From contig NZ_JAUSYN010000002.1 of the NCBI RefSeq assembly GCF_030816915.1, forward strand, positions 2,307,501 through 2,371,500: a stretch of DNA of 64,000 nt, in the 5' to 3' direction. Made by a program: the position numbers and the translations under genes. The number at the start of each line of letters is the position of its first letter. The first letter of the stretch is position 1. Under the pieces are notes generated by a model. The model searched no databases and had not been told where the DNA came from. It was given only the letters and a program-made list of their open reading frames with translations. Below are positions 19,501 through 27,454 of this stretch, one piece after another. The stretch is from Streptomyces sp. B3I8. Its GTDB lineage: Bacteria; Actinomycetota; Actinomycetes; Streptomycetales; Streptomycetaceae.

Positions 19501-20489
19501 TCGCCGTGTCCGTCGGCGACGACGAGCAGCCGGGAGGACATGGCGAGCGCGTCCTTGCCGGACAGGCCGCGGCGCACCTCGGCCGCGTACGAGGCGCGGC
19601 GGGCGAGTTCGGGGCGGATCTGCCGGGCGAGCTGGGGCAGCGAGGGGGCGATGCGGCGGGCGGCGACGGGGCCGTCGAACTGCTCGGGGTCGAGCAGGTG
19701 CGGGAGCCACTTGGCCCACTCCCACTCCTCCAGGCGGTCTCCGGGCACCGCGAGCGCCATGGCGACGTCGTCGGGGGCGTGGGTGGCGGCGGCCTGCACC
19801 AGCAGGGCGCGGGCGACCCGCAGGGTGTCCTCGCGGGCGCCGATGACGCTGATGTCGCCGACGCGGTCGAGCGGGACGGTGAGCGGGAGTTCGGTGCCGG
19901 TGCTGAAGCGGGCCATCAGCGCGGAGGCCTCGTTCAGCATGAACTCGTCGGGCGGGGTGAGGACGGAGGAGCCCTGCTGTGCGACCTTCAGGTCCCGTAC
20001 GGGCATCTCGCCGGTGCCGACGCGTACGCGCAGGAAGTCGGGGTCGAGGCGGCGGCGCTCCCAGAGCCGGGCGGGGTCGCGCACGATGTCGTAGAGGGCG
20101 TCCGGCGGCGGGTTGAGCACCTGGGCCCGCTCGCGCCGCTCCCGCTCCTCCTTGGACAGTTGCTCCCGCAGGTCCTCCAAGTAGGCGAGATACGCCTCGC
20201 GTTGGGTGCGGCGGGTGCGCTGGGCCTTGCCGCGCTGGGAGAACACCAGGGTCATGGAGCCGGCGAGGGTGACGACGAGGATGATGGCGCCGAGGCCCGC
20301 GAACTGGCTGTTGCGGACGACGGTCATCATCACCACGGACGACATCACGCCCGCCACCGGCAGCAGCGAGGTCGCTATCGAACCCGCCTTGCCCTCGGGC
20401 AGGTTGGGCGGCGCCTCGATGGAACGCGGGTCGGGCGCGGGGGCGGGTCGGGTGGTCCGGGCGGGACGGTGGATCAGTCGGGTGCTCAT
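16503..20489 (-). CDS. eccC: type VII secretion motor ATPase EccC (EccCa-EccCb fused)
   Basis: 1,328-residue FtsK/SpoIIIE-family ATPase that powers export of T7SS substrates. Two membrane helices lie near residues 45-90, then a charged segment, then three ATPase domains: the first with Walker A GATGSGKSELL (about residue 488), the second with GGPQSGKTTLL (about 840), the third with GDSECGKTNLL (about 1126). The fused a+b layout is the usual Streptomyces form. It starts 26 bases downstream of the stop of the MinD-like gene, in the same direction. Confidence 0.95.
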   Translation of the reverse strand: MSTRLIHRPARTTRPAPAPDPRSIEAPPNLPEGKAGSIATSLLPVAGVMSSVVMMTVVRNSQFAGLGAIILVVTLAGSMTLVFSQRGKAQRTRRTQREAYLAYLEDLREQLSKEERERRERAQVLNPPPDALYDIVRDPARLWERRRLDPDFLRVRVGTGEMPVRDLKVAQQGSSVLTPPDEFMLNEASALMARFSTGTELPLTVPLDRVGDISVIGAREDTLRVARALLVQAAATHAPDDVAMALAVPGDRLEEWEWAKWLPHLLDPEQFDGPVAARRIAPSLPQLARQIRPELARRASYAAEVRRGLSGKDALAMSSRLLVVADGHGEDAVDLPRPDEAVGLRDMGVTVLHLLDRRVQEPGHVGVRITVEGGRVVIEDLREAEPVGAHGTVDEVGVPFAEGLARMLAPMRLSADSTGADAPLSGPVDFADLLGIDDVADLDLGRLWAPRGERAFLRVPIGVNDAREPVLLDLKESSELGMGPHGLCVGATGSGKSELLRTLVLALVTTHPPEDLALVLVDFKGGATFAPFAELPHVAGVITNLENQAGLIERVHASLAGEVKRRQQVLKDAGNVADIGHYAALRAEKRPDLDPLPHLFVVIDEFGELLTAKPDFIDLFLSIGRIGRSIGVHLLLSSQRIEGGKLKGLDTYLSYRLGLRTFSADESRTVLDTTDAFHNLPPLPGFGYLKVDTSHYERFKASYVSGAYRGPVQREAEEDTGPLALAYEAYNTLGRDETGGPEEPQMRRRETGPTEMGVLVGRIEESAAPPVRQIWLPPLPDAVALDKVAGPVEVGARGMQLAKRRGPLQVPMGLLDDPTKQWQGQWYFDLTVAGGHAAVIGGPQSGKTTLLRTLALSLALTHTPQEVGLYGLDLVGGGLQALAGLPHVGGVAGRADRERAARTIDSVRTMLDQREELFRVHSIDSLEQLRDLRAAGRLPELASTEIVLLIDGFGALRDDFEQLDDAVVDILKRGGGYGIHVVAGMLRWNDVRIATQSQFGTRIELRLNDPSESSVDRKLAETLAPTEKGRVLTDGKLFAQVALPRTDGLADTGDLGAVLERTARSVRATWTGDVAQPVRVLPHVVEPRQLPGPAAEPRRVPIGLDQNRLAPVLLDLFDRDQHLIVMGDSECGKTNLLKVIAQGLIERYGDEELVFGVFDPRRGLRGAIPEEYRGGYAYNAKLAGGLAAGIAGELEKRLPDESADTEDLEPGSWGAGPRIVILVDDYDVLTTAGQQPLAPFLPYIPSAVDIGLHFVLTRRVAGASRGLYEPLLQGLRESGASALVMTGDRGEGQLFAGVYATQQPSGRGTLIRRGQPNRLIQTVYTGTN

Positions 20490-20514
20490 GTGCCGTGGCC
20501 TCCCCCTTCTTCGG

Positions 20515-21696
20515 TCAGCGGCGCTTCTGGGAGAGCTGGAAGATGTCGGCGGCCAGTGTGGTGACGGACTGCCGGGTGGCGTGCGCGAGGAGTTCGGTGC
20601 GGATGGTGCCGCCCGCCGCGAGGTGCCGGTCGTAGGGCAGGACGTGGACGCCCGCGCCGGTGGCGGTCAGCTTGGCGCCGGCCGCGTCGAGGTCGAGACC
20701 GGCGTGCGGCACGGTCTCGGTGAGGACGACGATCGTCCCGGCGATGACGTGCCGGGGCAGTCCGCGCAGCCACTCCAGGACGGCGTAGGTGCTGGCGACG
20801 CCCTCGAGGGTGGCGGGTGTGACGAGGATGCGCGCCTGGGCGGCGGACAGCGCGACGCGGGCGACCTCGGCGGGCAGGGTCTCGCAGTCGACGACGGTGA
20901 CACCGAAGTAGCGGCGCAGCGAGACCATGACCTTCTCGTACGAGCGCAGGTCGAGCATGGCCCCGATCTGCCCCTGACTGCCTGGCAGCAGCCAGGCGTT
21001 GTCCGGGAGCTGGACGAGGTAGCCGGTGACGTCGAGCAGCGACATCTGCGGTTCGACGATGCCGGCGACGTCACCGGTGGTCCAGCGCAGGCTCTGCGCG
21101 CCGAGCCGCAGCGGGAGCGAGCCGAGCGCGGGGTCGGCCTCGATGATCAGGGTGGGATCGTGCCGGTAGTGCGCGTAGGTGGTGCCGAGCAGCGCGGCGA
21201 TCGTGGTCTTGCCGGCGCCGCCGCGGATGGAGGTGACGGCGATCTGCCGTCCGGTGGTGACCGCCTGCTGGAGCACCTCGGCGGTGGCGGTGGTGCGGGC
21301 GACCTCGCGGGCGGCGGAGGAGGAGACCGTACGGCGCACGGCGCGCAGGGCGCGGGCGGTGAGGGGCTCGCCGTGCCGGGGCTTGAGGCCGGCGGCGACG
21401 AGGTCCTTCTCCACGACGGGACGGGACTCGGGGGTGCGGGGGCGGGCGGGGCCCGCGGCCCCGGCGGCGGGGCGGGCCTGCGTCTGCGGGCGCCGGGGCT
21501 GGAGGTTCTGCGGGGGAACGTACGCCTGTTGGGGCTGGGCGGGGGACTGCGGTGCCGGCCCGGGCGTGCCGGGGGCGGGCGCGCCGGCGCCCCTCGGGGG
21601 CTGCGCGTCCGCACCCGGCTGCGCGCCCCGCGCGGACGCGGCGCCGCCGTTCAGGTCGCGCAGCACGTCGCTCTGCCAGTTGTCGCCGTTCGGCAT
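20515..21696 (-). CDS. MinD/ParA-like ATPase of the T7SS island
   Basis: 393 residues from the ATG at 21694-21696 (PNGDNWQSDVLRDLN); the upstream open frame is low-complexity and lies over the gene gap. Residues 1-100 are Pro/Ala/Gln-rich, like mycobacterial EspI. The ATPase domain has a deviant Walker A SIRGGAGKTTIAALLG near residue 165, and a following acidic motif LIIEADPALGSLPLRLG. Family members control or position secretion machinery; here the role is inferred from its place between eccD and eccC. Confidence 0.85.
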   Translation of the reverse strand: MPNGDNWQSDVLRDLNGGAASARGAQPGADAQPPRGAGAPAPGTPGPAPQSPAQPQQAYVPPQNLQPRRPQTQARPAAGAAGPARPRTPESRPVVEKDLVAAGLKPRHGEPLTARALRAVRRTVSSSAAREVARTTATAEVLQQAVTTGRQIAVTSIRGGAGKTTIAALLGTTYAHYRHDPTLIIEADPALGSLPLRLGAQSLRWTTGDVAGIVEPQMSLLDVTGYLVQLPDNAWLLPGSQGQIGAMLDLRSYEKVMVSLRRYFGVTVVDCETLPAEVARVALSAAQARILVTPATLEGVASTYAVLEWLRGLPRHVIAGTIVVLTETVPHAGLDLDAAGAKLTATGAGVHVLPYDRHLAAGGTIRTELLAHATRQSVTTLAADIFQLSQKRR

Positions 21697-21773
21697 GTCG
21701 CCCTTCTCCCCTGTACCTCTGCCTCTGCCCGGCCCCCGTGCCCCGTGTTCTGTCCGGGGCGCGGCGGTGCGCG

Positions 21774-23126
21774 TCAGAACTTGTCGAGCAGTTGCCCGTA
21801 GATGCCGAACACGCCCACGGCGAGCGGGAACAGCCCGATCACGCCGATGGACTCGATCAGGTCGGCGGTCCGCCGCAGCCGCACCCGCACGTGCTCCGGC
21901 GGCTGCACCGCGAGCACCAGCAGCGGCAGTACGGCGGCCGCGCACAGCACGGCGAGCGGTCCGGCGCCGCCCGCGTGGTCCGTCCACACCACGGTGAGCC
22001 GTACGACGAGCAGCGCGGCGGCGGCGAACAGCGGCACCACCTCGGCGACGAGCGGGAAGGCCCGCGCCCGGGACAGCAGGACGACGGCGGTGAGCGAGGC
22101 GAGCGCCACGCTCCACGGGGTCGGCGCGTCCGCGGTGGTCAGCAGCCAGCCGCCGGCCGCGGCGGAGGCGGCGGTGACGACGGTGGCGAGGGCGAGGCCG
22201 CGGTGGGTGGCGGCGAGTGCGTTGGCCACCTGGTGACGGCTGATGGAGACGCCGCCGGAGCGCTTGTCGTCGAGCCCGGTGAGCCCGGAGGCCATGAGGG
22301 CGAACCGGGGCAGCAGGCCGAGCAGGACGACGGAGAAGACCGCCATCACCGCGCCGAGCCGGTCGGAACGGTCCTGCAGTGCGGCGACGGCCTCCCAGAC
22401 GGCGGCCATCACGGCCACCGCGCCCGCGCCGATGAGCCCGCCCCGGCCCAGTGGTGAGAAGAAGGCGAGCAGCAGGAGCATCAGCACCAGTGCCGCCCCG
22501 ACGGCGGCCAGCCGCGCGGTCGCCTCCCAGTCCTGGGCGTCGGCGAGGGTCCAGGCGGCCAGCAGGCCGAGTCCGCCGGAGGTGAGCAGCAGCGCGGTGG
22601 CCAGGCCCTGGTTGCCCTCGCCGATCTTCGCGACGGCGGCGCCGGCGAGCAGGAAGACGACGGTGGCGGCGACGAGGACGCCGGCCAGCGAGTCCAGCGC
22701 GAACTCGCGGCGCGCGAGCACGGCGGTGACCACCGCGAAGGTGACCGTGGCCGCGCCGGCGGTGACCCGGCGGGCGGCGGGGCGCCAGCGCCAGGCGCGC
22801 AGATCGAGGTCGTCGGCGACCTGGTCGGTGACGTCGTGCACGACGGGCGCGGGCGGTGCCGCGTGCGCGCGCACGAGTTGCAGTACGGCGCCGTCGGGGA
22901 CGCCCTCGGAGGAGAGCGTGGCGTCGTGCGGCAGGACCGAGCCGTCGGAGGTGATCAGTTGCCGGGTCATGGGCCGCGAGGCGGCCCGGTCGTCGAGCAA
23001 CTGCAGGATGTCGGGCAGCAGTTGGCCGATCGGGGTGTCCGACGGCAGGACGATGTCGGCTCGCCGTCGCTCGCCGACCAGGGTGACCCTGCTGAGCTGG
23101 GCCCGGGACGTCGTTGCTGTGCTCAC
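21774..23126 (-). CDS. eccD: type VII secretion integral membrane protein EccD
   Basis: About 450 residues. The N-terminus is a ubiquitin-like domain (SRVTLVGERRRADIVLPSD, then PIGQLLPDILQLLDD), followed by about eleven membrane helices, which is the EccD channel-subunit architecture. I chose the GTG at 23124-23126 (reading STATTSRAQLSRV); a TAGGTT -10-like hexamer lies just upstream, which suggests a leaderless transcript. The frame stays open to another GTG at 23165. It ends 77 bases before the MinD-like gene. Confidence 0.88.
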   Translation of the reverse strand: MSTATTSRAQLSRVTLVGERRRADIVLPSDTPIGQLLPDILQLLDDRAASRPMTRQLITSDGSVLPHDATLSSEGVPDGAVLQLVRAHAAPPAPVVHDVTDQVADDLDLRAWRWRPAARRVTAGAATVTFAVVTAVLARREFALDSLAGVLVAATVVFLLAGAAVAKIGEGNQGLATALLLTSGGLGLLAAWTLADAQDWEATARLAAVGAALVLMLLLLAFFSPLGRGGLIGAGAVAVMAAVWEAVAALQDRSDRLGAVMAVFSVVLLGLLPRFALMASGLTGLDDKRSGGVSISRHQVANALAATHRGLALATVVTAASAAAGGWLLTTADAPTPWSVALASLTAVVLLSRARAFPLVAEVVPLFAAAALLVVRLTVVWTDHAGGAGPLAVLCAAAVLPLLVLAVQPPEHVRVRLRRTADLIESIGVIGLFPLAVGVFGIYGQLLDKF

Positions 23127-23400
23127 CACGTGCGGGAACCTATCATCGCGTAGTTTTTCGGCCACGGGGACACCGATGGCGTGAACATGTCGGGTGCGGG
23201 GGCGGTTGCGGTCGGGGGGCGAGTGGTGGTGCCTGCCGGTGCGCGCGCCGCGGCCGTCGCGGTCGACGGTGCCGACGATGTCGTCGGCGGCGCCGACGAC
23301 GGTGCCGACAGCACTGCCGCCGATCGTGCGGCGGGCGACGCTACTGACGTGCGCATGCCCATCATGACCCCCGTATGTCCTTCCCGTCGCCGGCCCCGGT

Positions 23401-23736
23401 TCAACGCTTCCCGTCCCCGCCCTTCCCGGCGCCCTTCGTCGCGCTGCCGGAAGGGGTGGGCGAGTCGCTCGCCCCGGACGGGTTGTAGAGCTGCTCCTGC
23501 TGCTGTTCCTGCTTCTTCTTCTCGGCCTTCTGCTTGTCCAGGGTCGCCTGCAGGAAGGACCAGCCGACGCACCCGGCGCACAGGACGGCCGCGATGGCGA
23601 TGCCCGCGAAGATCTTGCCGAGCCGCTCGTCCACCGTGCGCCGGCCGCGCTGCGCGCCGAACAGCAGCGCGTCGCGCATCCGGCGCCGGCGCACCGCCAC
23701 CGACTCCAGCAACTGGCTGTCGTAGTCCCGTGCCAT
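23401..23736 (-). CDS. small membrane protein of the T7SS island
   Basis: 111 residues. A basic, polar N-terminus (ARDYDSQLLESVAVRRRRMR) precedes one membrane helix (IFAGIAIAAVLCAGCVGWSF, about residues 44-63), a short Lys/Glu/Gln-rich charged stretch that could form a coiled coil, and a low-complexity Gly/Ser/Pro tail. I do not recognise a named family, but similar single-pass proteins sit beside eccD in Streptomyces. A structural or accessory secretion role is inference. An array of 9-bp repeats lies just upstream. Confidence 0.65.
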   Translation of the reverse strand: MARDYDSQLLESVAVRRRRMRDALLFGAQRGRRTVDERLGKIFAGIAIAAVLCAGCVGWSFLQATLDKQKAEKKKQEQQQEQLYNPSGASDSPTPSGSATKGAGKGGDGKR

Positions 23737-23750
23737 CAGTCGTCGTGTCC

Positions 23751-23813
23751 CGTGTAGTCCGTGTGGTCCGTGTAGTCCCTGTGGGCTGTGCGGTCCATGT
23801 GGTCCGCGTGGTC
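23751..23813. repeat. 9-bp tandem repeat array
   Basis: Seven consecutive 9-bp units of the type CGTGTRGTC, with a related unit just before. It fills the gap between the small membrane protein gene and the HD-domain gene. Read on the minus strand in the frame of the small protein it gives a Gly-X-Y (collagen-like) pattern, but upstream of that protein's ATG. Confidence 0.75.
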
Positions 23814-23825
23814 CCTGACGTACCG

Positions 23826-24320
23826 TCAGTCGTCGGCGGTGAGGCCGAGATGCCGGCGCATGGTGGCGTACTTGGCGGTGAGCCGACGGGCGGTGTGCTC
23901 GTCGAGGACGGCGAGCCGGTCGGGGTCCGCGTTGTGCGCGAGGTCCGCCGCCTTGACCAGCCGGGCGCCGGGGGTGGCGAGGATGCGCCGCGCGTACGCC
24001 TCCGGGTCCTCGCCGTCGCGCTTGGTGACGGCCCGGACGACGTCCTTGGTGCGCTGCGGCAGTGCGGCGGCGTCGAGCCAGGCGTCGTCGAGGACGCCGT
24101 CCTCGAGCGCGTCGTGCAGCCAGCCCGCGGCGACGAGGTCGTCCGCTCCGCCCCTGGCCCGCACGCCCTCCGCCACGGCCCGCAGATGCTCGGCGTACGG
24201 CCGCCCGGCCTTGTCCTGCTGCGCGGCGTGCGCGGTACGCGCCACGGCCTCGACCTCGGCGAGCCCCAGCCCGCCGCCCAACGCCTCCGTGCGCCCCTGC
24301 CGGTGCCCCTCGTACGGCAT
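23826..24320 (-). CDS. HD-domain phosphohydrolase-like protein
   Basis: 164-residue protein resembling the HD domain of RelA/SpoT-type hydrolases: H in AARTAHAAQQDKAGRPYAEH, the HD pair in WLHDALEDG, and a downstream Asp in LVKAADLAHNADPDRL. These residues bind a divalent metal, and members hydrolyse phosphate esters, including alarmones. The substrate cannot be deduced. The C-terminal RRLTAKYATMRRHLGL helix is typical of this small class. It lies in the T7SS island, same strand, but this family also occurs alone, so a secretion role is uncertain. Confidence 0.8.
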   Translation of the reverse strand: MPYEGHRQGRTEALGGGLGLAEVEAVARTAHAAQQDKAGRPYAEHLRAVAEGVRARGGADDLVAAGWLHDALEDGVLDDAWLDAAALPQRTKDVVRAVTKRDGEDPEAYARRILATPGARLVKAADLAHNADPDRLAVLDEHTARRLTAKYATMRRHLGLTADD

Positions 24321-24412
24321 TCAGGCTCCCCCTCACTTTGCCCCTGCAACATAAGCCATGGGTGAGCGGCCAGTACAGCCCGGGACGGACGCGATACGGG
24401 AGGAACGGGGGG

Positions 24413-24826
24413 TCAGTCGCCGGCGGCGAGGGCCTCCACGGCCGCGGCGTTCGGCGCGTCCGCGAGTGAGCCCGGCAGCGGGCGCCCCTTTCCGCCGGGG
24501 TCGGGATCGCCGTACAACTCGGCCAGCGCCTGGGACGGTCGAAGCTCCCGCTCCCGGGCCGCACGCAGCCGACGTACCCAGTGACCGCCCGCGTTCACCC
24601 CACGAGGCCCTGCAGCCTGCCTCGGCTCGTACGCGGCGGCGCCATCCTCGTCGCCTGCCCACACATACCCGAGGATCGAGCCGGCCTCCTTGTCCACCAC
24701 GGTGAAGTACCGCACCGGCTTGTCGGTCCAGTGGTGGTAACGCGGCGGGCCGCCCGGCTGTTCGACGAACCTCATGTCGTCGTCGAATCGCGGGTTGACC
24801 GGGCGTTCACTGCTCATGTCGTTCAC
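24413..24826 (-). CDS. small soluble protein, candidate immunity protein of the upstream toxin
   Basis: 137 residues, soluble, no signal peptide, rich in charged residues (RFDDDMRFVEQPGG, HWTDKPVRYFTVVD). I do not recognise the family. It starts 33 bases after the stop of the ADP-ribosyltransferase toxin gene, in the same direction, with an AAGGA ribosome site before the GTG. Polymorphic-toxin loci usually carry the immunity gene directly downstream of the toxin, so an immunity role is a reasonable inference, but nothing in the sequence proves it. An in-frame ATG at residue 4 is an alternative start. Confidence 0.6.
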   Translation of the reverse strand: MNDMSSERPVNPRFDDDMRFVEQPGGPPRYHHWTDKPVRYFTVVDKEAGSILGYVWAGDEDGAAAYEPRQAAGPRGVNAGGHWVRRLRAARERELRPSQALAELYGDPDPGGKGRPLPGSLADAPNAAAVEALAAGD

Positions 24827-24859
24827 ACATTCCTTCGCGCGGCTTCGTGTTGAGCGCGG

Positions 24860-27328
24860 CTAGGGCCTCGGCAGGACCTCACCGTAGACGTGCCATTTGC
24901 CCGCGTCGTCCATGAAGACGCGCGTCACCTTGTACTGCGTACCACGTGCCAGCAGGATTTCCCGTTCTCCGGGGTTCGCGGAGATGTGGTCGATCCAGAG
25001 GGCGGGAGTGTCCTTGGGTACCCGCAGGTGCATCACCACCGGCTTGTAGCGGAAGGCGGCGGGAACGGTCCGGCCGAATGCCGTGGAGGTGTACCCCGGA
25101 TCACCGTAGACGTTGCCCTCCATCTCGAGCGGCGACCTCAGATTGAGGTGGTCGATGCCCGTACCACGGATGACCATGACGTTCTCGGGCACCGGACGGG
25201 TTCCCATGACCCGGTCCATCTCCTGGATCGTGTGGAGGATGCTGGGGTCCACATCGGGGTGACTGCCCCGCAGGTGGCCGTTGATCTCTGTGTAGTAGTG
25301 GTCGCTGTAGGTGTGCAGCGCGTCCCTCCCGGAGGGGTCGAGGTCGTCCAGGAAGTCGTTCCAGTAGCTGTCGCCGTACACCTGCCCGGCGTCGTCGCTG
25401 AGGCTGGGCGTCGGGTCGGTGCCGTGAGCCAGCTCCGCCTCGGCCACCGCGTGCTTCTCGGCGTCGGTGGCCAGATCGTCGAAGTCGTCCGCCGACATGA
25501 TCGGCTCGTACTCGAACGGCTCGCCGGATCCTCCGTGCCCCGGGGCGTCGGAACCCGCGTGCCCCGGAGTTGTCGCGCCGTCCGGCCCGTGGTGGGCCGC
25601 TGCGTCCGTCGCCTGGTGGACGGGGGGCGTGTGGTCGCCCACATGGCCGGCGTCGTCCGCGTGGTGCGCGTCGTCCGCGTGGCCCGCCCCGTCGTGGTCG
25701 CCGCCGTGCGCGTGCTCACCCTCGTGCTGATGCTCGCCCCCATGGCCGCCGCCCGGTGCCTCGTGGCCGGGGTGCGGGGTGCCCCCCGGTGTCTCGTGCG
25801 GCGCGTGCGTGGTCGTGTGGTCGTACGACGTCGGGCCCGGCCCCTCGCCGTGCGGGCCCGGCCCGTGGTCGTACGCACCCGGGCCGTGGCCGTACGGGCC
25901 GGGCTCGTGGACGTGCGGGGCCGGGGTCTGGGCGCCGTAGTGGCCGGCCGTGTCCGCCGTGTGGAACGCGGATCCGCCCGGTACGTGCGCGGCCGCGTGG
26001 ACCGGCTGGTGCGGGAGCGTCCAGCTCTTCGGGAGGCCCGGCGCCGCCTCGTGCGGGGCGGGGGTCGTGTCGACGACGCCGTCGGGGGTGGTGAGGTGGC
26101 CCTGGGGGTCGAGGATGCGGCCGTCGGGAAGGTGGACCGAGCCGTCGGGGAGGTGCATCGAACCCTCGGGGAGGTGTACCGCGCCGTCGGGGAGGGTCGG
26201 GATGTCGATCTTGCCGACGCCCTTCAGCGCCTTCGTGACGTCGCCGATCTTGGACAGGCCCGCGCCCGCGCCCTTCATGACGTACGTCATCGGGTCGATG
26301 ATCTTGCCCGCCTTGCCGGCCACGGACAGGGCCTTGGCGACCGCGCCGGCCTTGCCCGCGCCCGAGGCGGCCGTGCCAGCACCGCCCGTGAAGACCGTCG
26401 TCACGACGTTGAACGTGACCGCGCCCGCGGCCCGCGCGGGGTTCTTGCCCCACTCGTCCCACGCCACCAGCGCCTTGCCCGTCTCCTTCACCGCCGTACG
26501 CGAATCACGGATCCAGGAGGGGAGTTTGTCGTCGGGCAGCGCCCAGAACGCGGTGCCCACACCGGGGATCGAGGCGATGGCCAGGCCGGTGGCGAGCTGC
26601 GCGAGGCCCTTCCACGCCTGGCCCATCGCGTCCCAGCCGCCGAAGCCGACCAGCGTGCCGAGCCCCTTGATCGTGCCCCACACACCGTCCACGATCAGGC
26701 CGTCCCACACGAACGACTTGATCCAGTGGCCGATCTCCCAGGCGTGGTGCTTCTCCTCCACCGGATCGCCCCACGGCAGCTTCGCGTTCTTCAGGTCCTC
26801 CGCGTCGAATCCGTACTGGTCCTTGCGGTCGGAGCCGTCCCCCGCGACCATCTGCGTCCCGCCGAAGACCGCCGTGATCTTGTTGTGGCAGGTCCGCTCC
26901 GCCGCCCAGAACGCCGCGACCGTCGCCGTGATGTCGTCCCGGATCCCGTTGTGCTCCTCGACCTTGTCCCCGTCGTACTCCCAGTCGTCGTCGTCCTTGA
27001 CCGAGTTGACGAACGTCGTCGCCTTCGTCTTCAGCTCCGCCAGCTTGGTCACCAGCGGGCGGATCTCCGTGGCGTAGGACGACAGGGCCGAGGACACCGT
27101 CTCCAGATCCGTCGCGAAATCGTCCGCACGGTCCTTCACCGGCTTCGTCGACGCGAACAACTGCTCCGCCTCCGGAGCCTTGTAGTACGCCGACAGCCCC
27201 TGGAACTGCGAGTGGACGTCCGCACCCGTGGAGCGGAGGTGCGACGCGTCCGTCCTCAGGTCCCCGTAGTCCTTCTCCAGTTGCGTCAGATCCCCGGTGT
27301 ACTGCGGAATCTGTTCTGGACTGATCAC
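24860..27328 (-). CDS. T7SS-associated polymorphic toxin with C-terminal ADP-ribosyltransferase domain
   Basis: 822 residues from the GTG at 27326-27328 (ISPEQIPQYTGDLTQLEKDY), chosen for its GAGG ribosome site; the frame also extends to 27427. Domains (numbering of the 855-residue form): an alpha-helical WXG/LXG-like N-terminus (about 35-190) with no signal peptide; two hydrophobic helical blocks (about 245-300, 345-400); a heptad LPDGSVH-type repeat (about 408-450); a His/Gly/Pro-rich linker (about 460-640); and an ADP-ribosyltransferase domain (about 700-855). The last shows Arg in VMVIRGTG, the STS-type motif GYTSTAF and the EXE motif in NPGEREILLARG, so an R-S-E-class toxin that likely modifies a target in a rival cell. 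Export by the neighbouring T7SS is inferred. Confidence 0.82.
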   Translation of the reverse strand: MISPEQIPQYTGDLTQLEKDYGDLRTDASHLRSTGADVHSQFQGLSAYYKAPEAEQLFASTKPVKDRADDFATDLETVSSALSSYATEIRPLVTKLAELKTKATTFVNSVKDDDDWEYDGDKVEEHNGIRDDITATVAAFWAAERTCHNKITAVFGGTQMVAGDGSDRKDQYGFDAEDLKNAKLPWGDPVEEKHHAWEIGHWIKSFVWDGLIVDGVWGTIKGLGTLVGFGGWDAMGQAWKGLAQLATGLAIASIPGVGTAFWALPDDKLPSWIRDSRTAVKETGKALVAWDEWGKNPARAAGAVTFNVVTTVFTGGAGTAASGAGKAGAVAKALSVAGKAGKIIDPMTYVMKGAGAGLSKIGDVTKALKGVGKIDIPTLPDGAVHLPEGSMHLPDGSVHLPDGRILDPQGHLTTPDGVVDTTPAPHEAAPGLPKSWTLPHQPVHAAAHVPGGSAFHTADTAGHYGAQTPAPHVHEPGPYGHGPGAYDHGPGPHGEGPGPTSYDHTTTHAPHETPGGTPHPGHEAPGGGHGGEHQHEGEHAHGGDHDGAGHADDAHHADDAGHVGDHTPPVHQATDAAAHHGPDGATTPGHAGSDAPGHGGSGEPFEYEPIMSADDFDDLATDAEKHAVAEAELAHGTDPTPSLSDDAGQVYGDSYWNDFLDDLDPSGRDALHTYSDHYYTEINGHLRGSHPDVDPSILHTIQEMDRVMGTRPVPENVMVIRGTGIDHLNLRSPLEMEGNVYGDPGYTSTAFGRTVPAAFRYKPVVMHLRVPKDTPALWIDHISANPGEREILLARGTQYKVTRVFMDDAGKWHVYGEVLPRP
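26080..26205 (-). repeat. 21-bp (heptapeptide) repeat inside the toxin gene
   Basis: Six consecutive 7-residue units of consensus LPDGxxH/xPxGxxx (LPDGAVH, LPEGSMH, LPDGSVH, LPDGRIL, DPQGHLT, TPDGVVD). They join the hydrophobic core of the toxin to its His/Gly-rich linker. Boundaries are approximate. Confidence 0.7.
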
Positions 27329-27454
27329 CGCGACCTCGACCCCCGTCCCGGCCCGTTGGCTCCGTGCTGTGCCGTTCTGTGCCGTGCTGTGCGCGGAGTC
27401 ATCTCTATCAACTCCGCGATTGCTCATGCAATCCGGAGCGGAGCCGGCGAGCGG

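Noticed and set aside
16473..20564. 1,363-codon plus-strand frame opposite eccC
   Set aside because: Antisense shadow; no domain, low-complexity Gly/Val/Asp/Leu composition.
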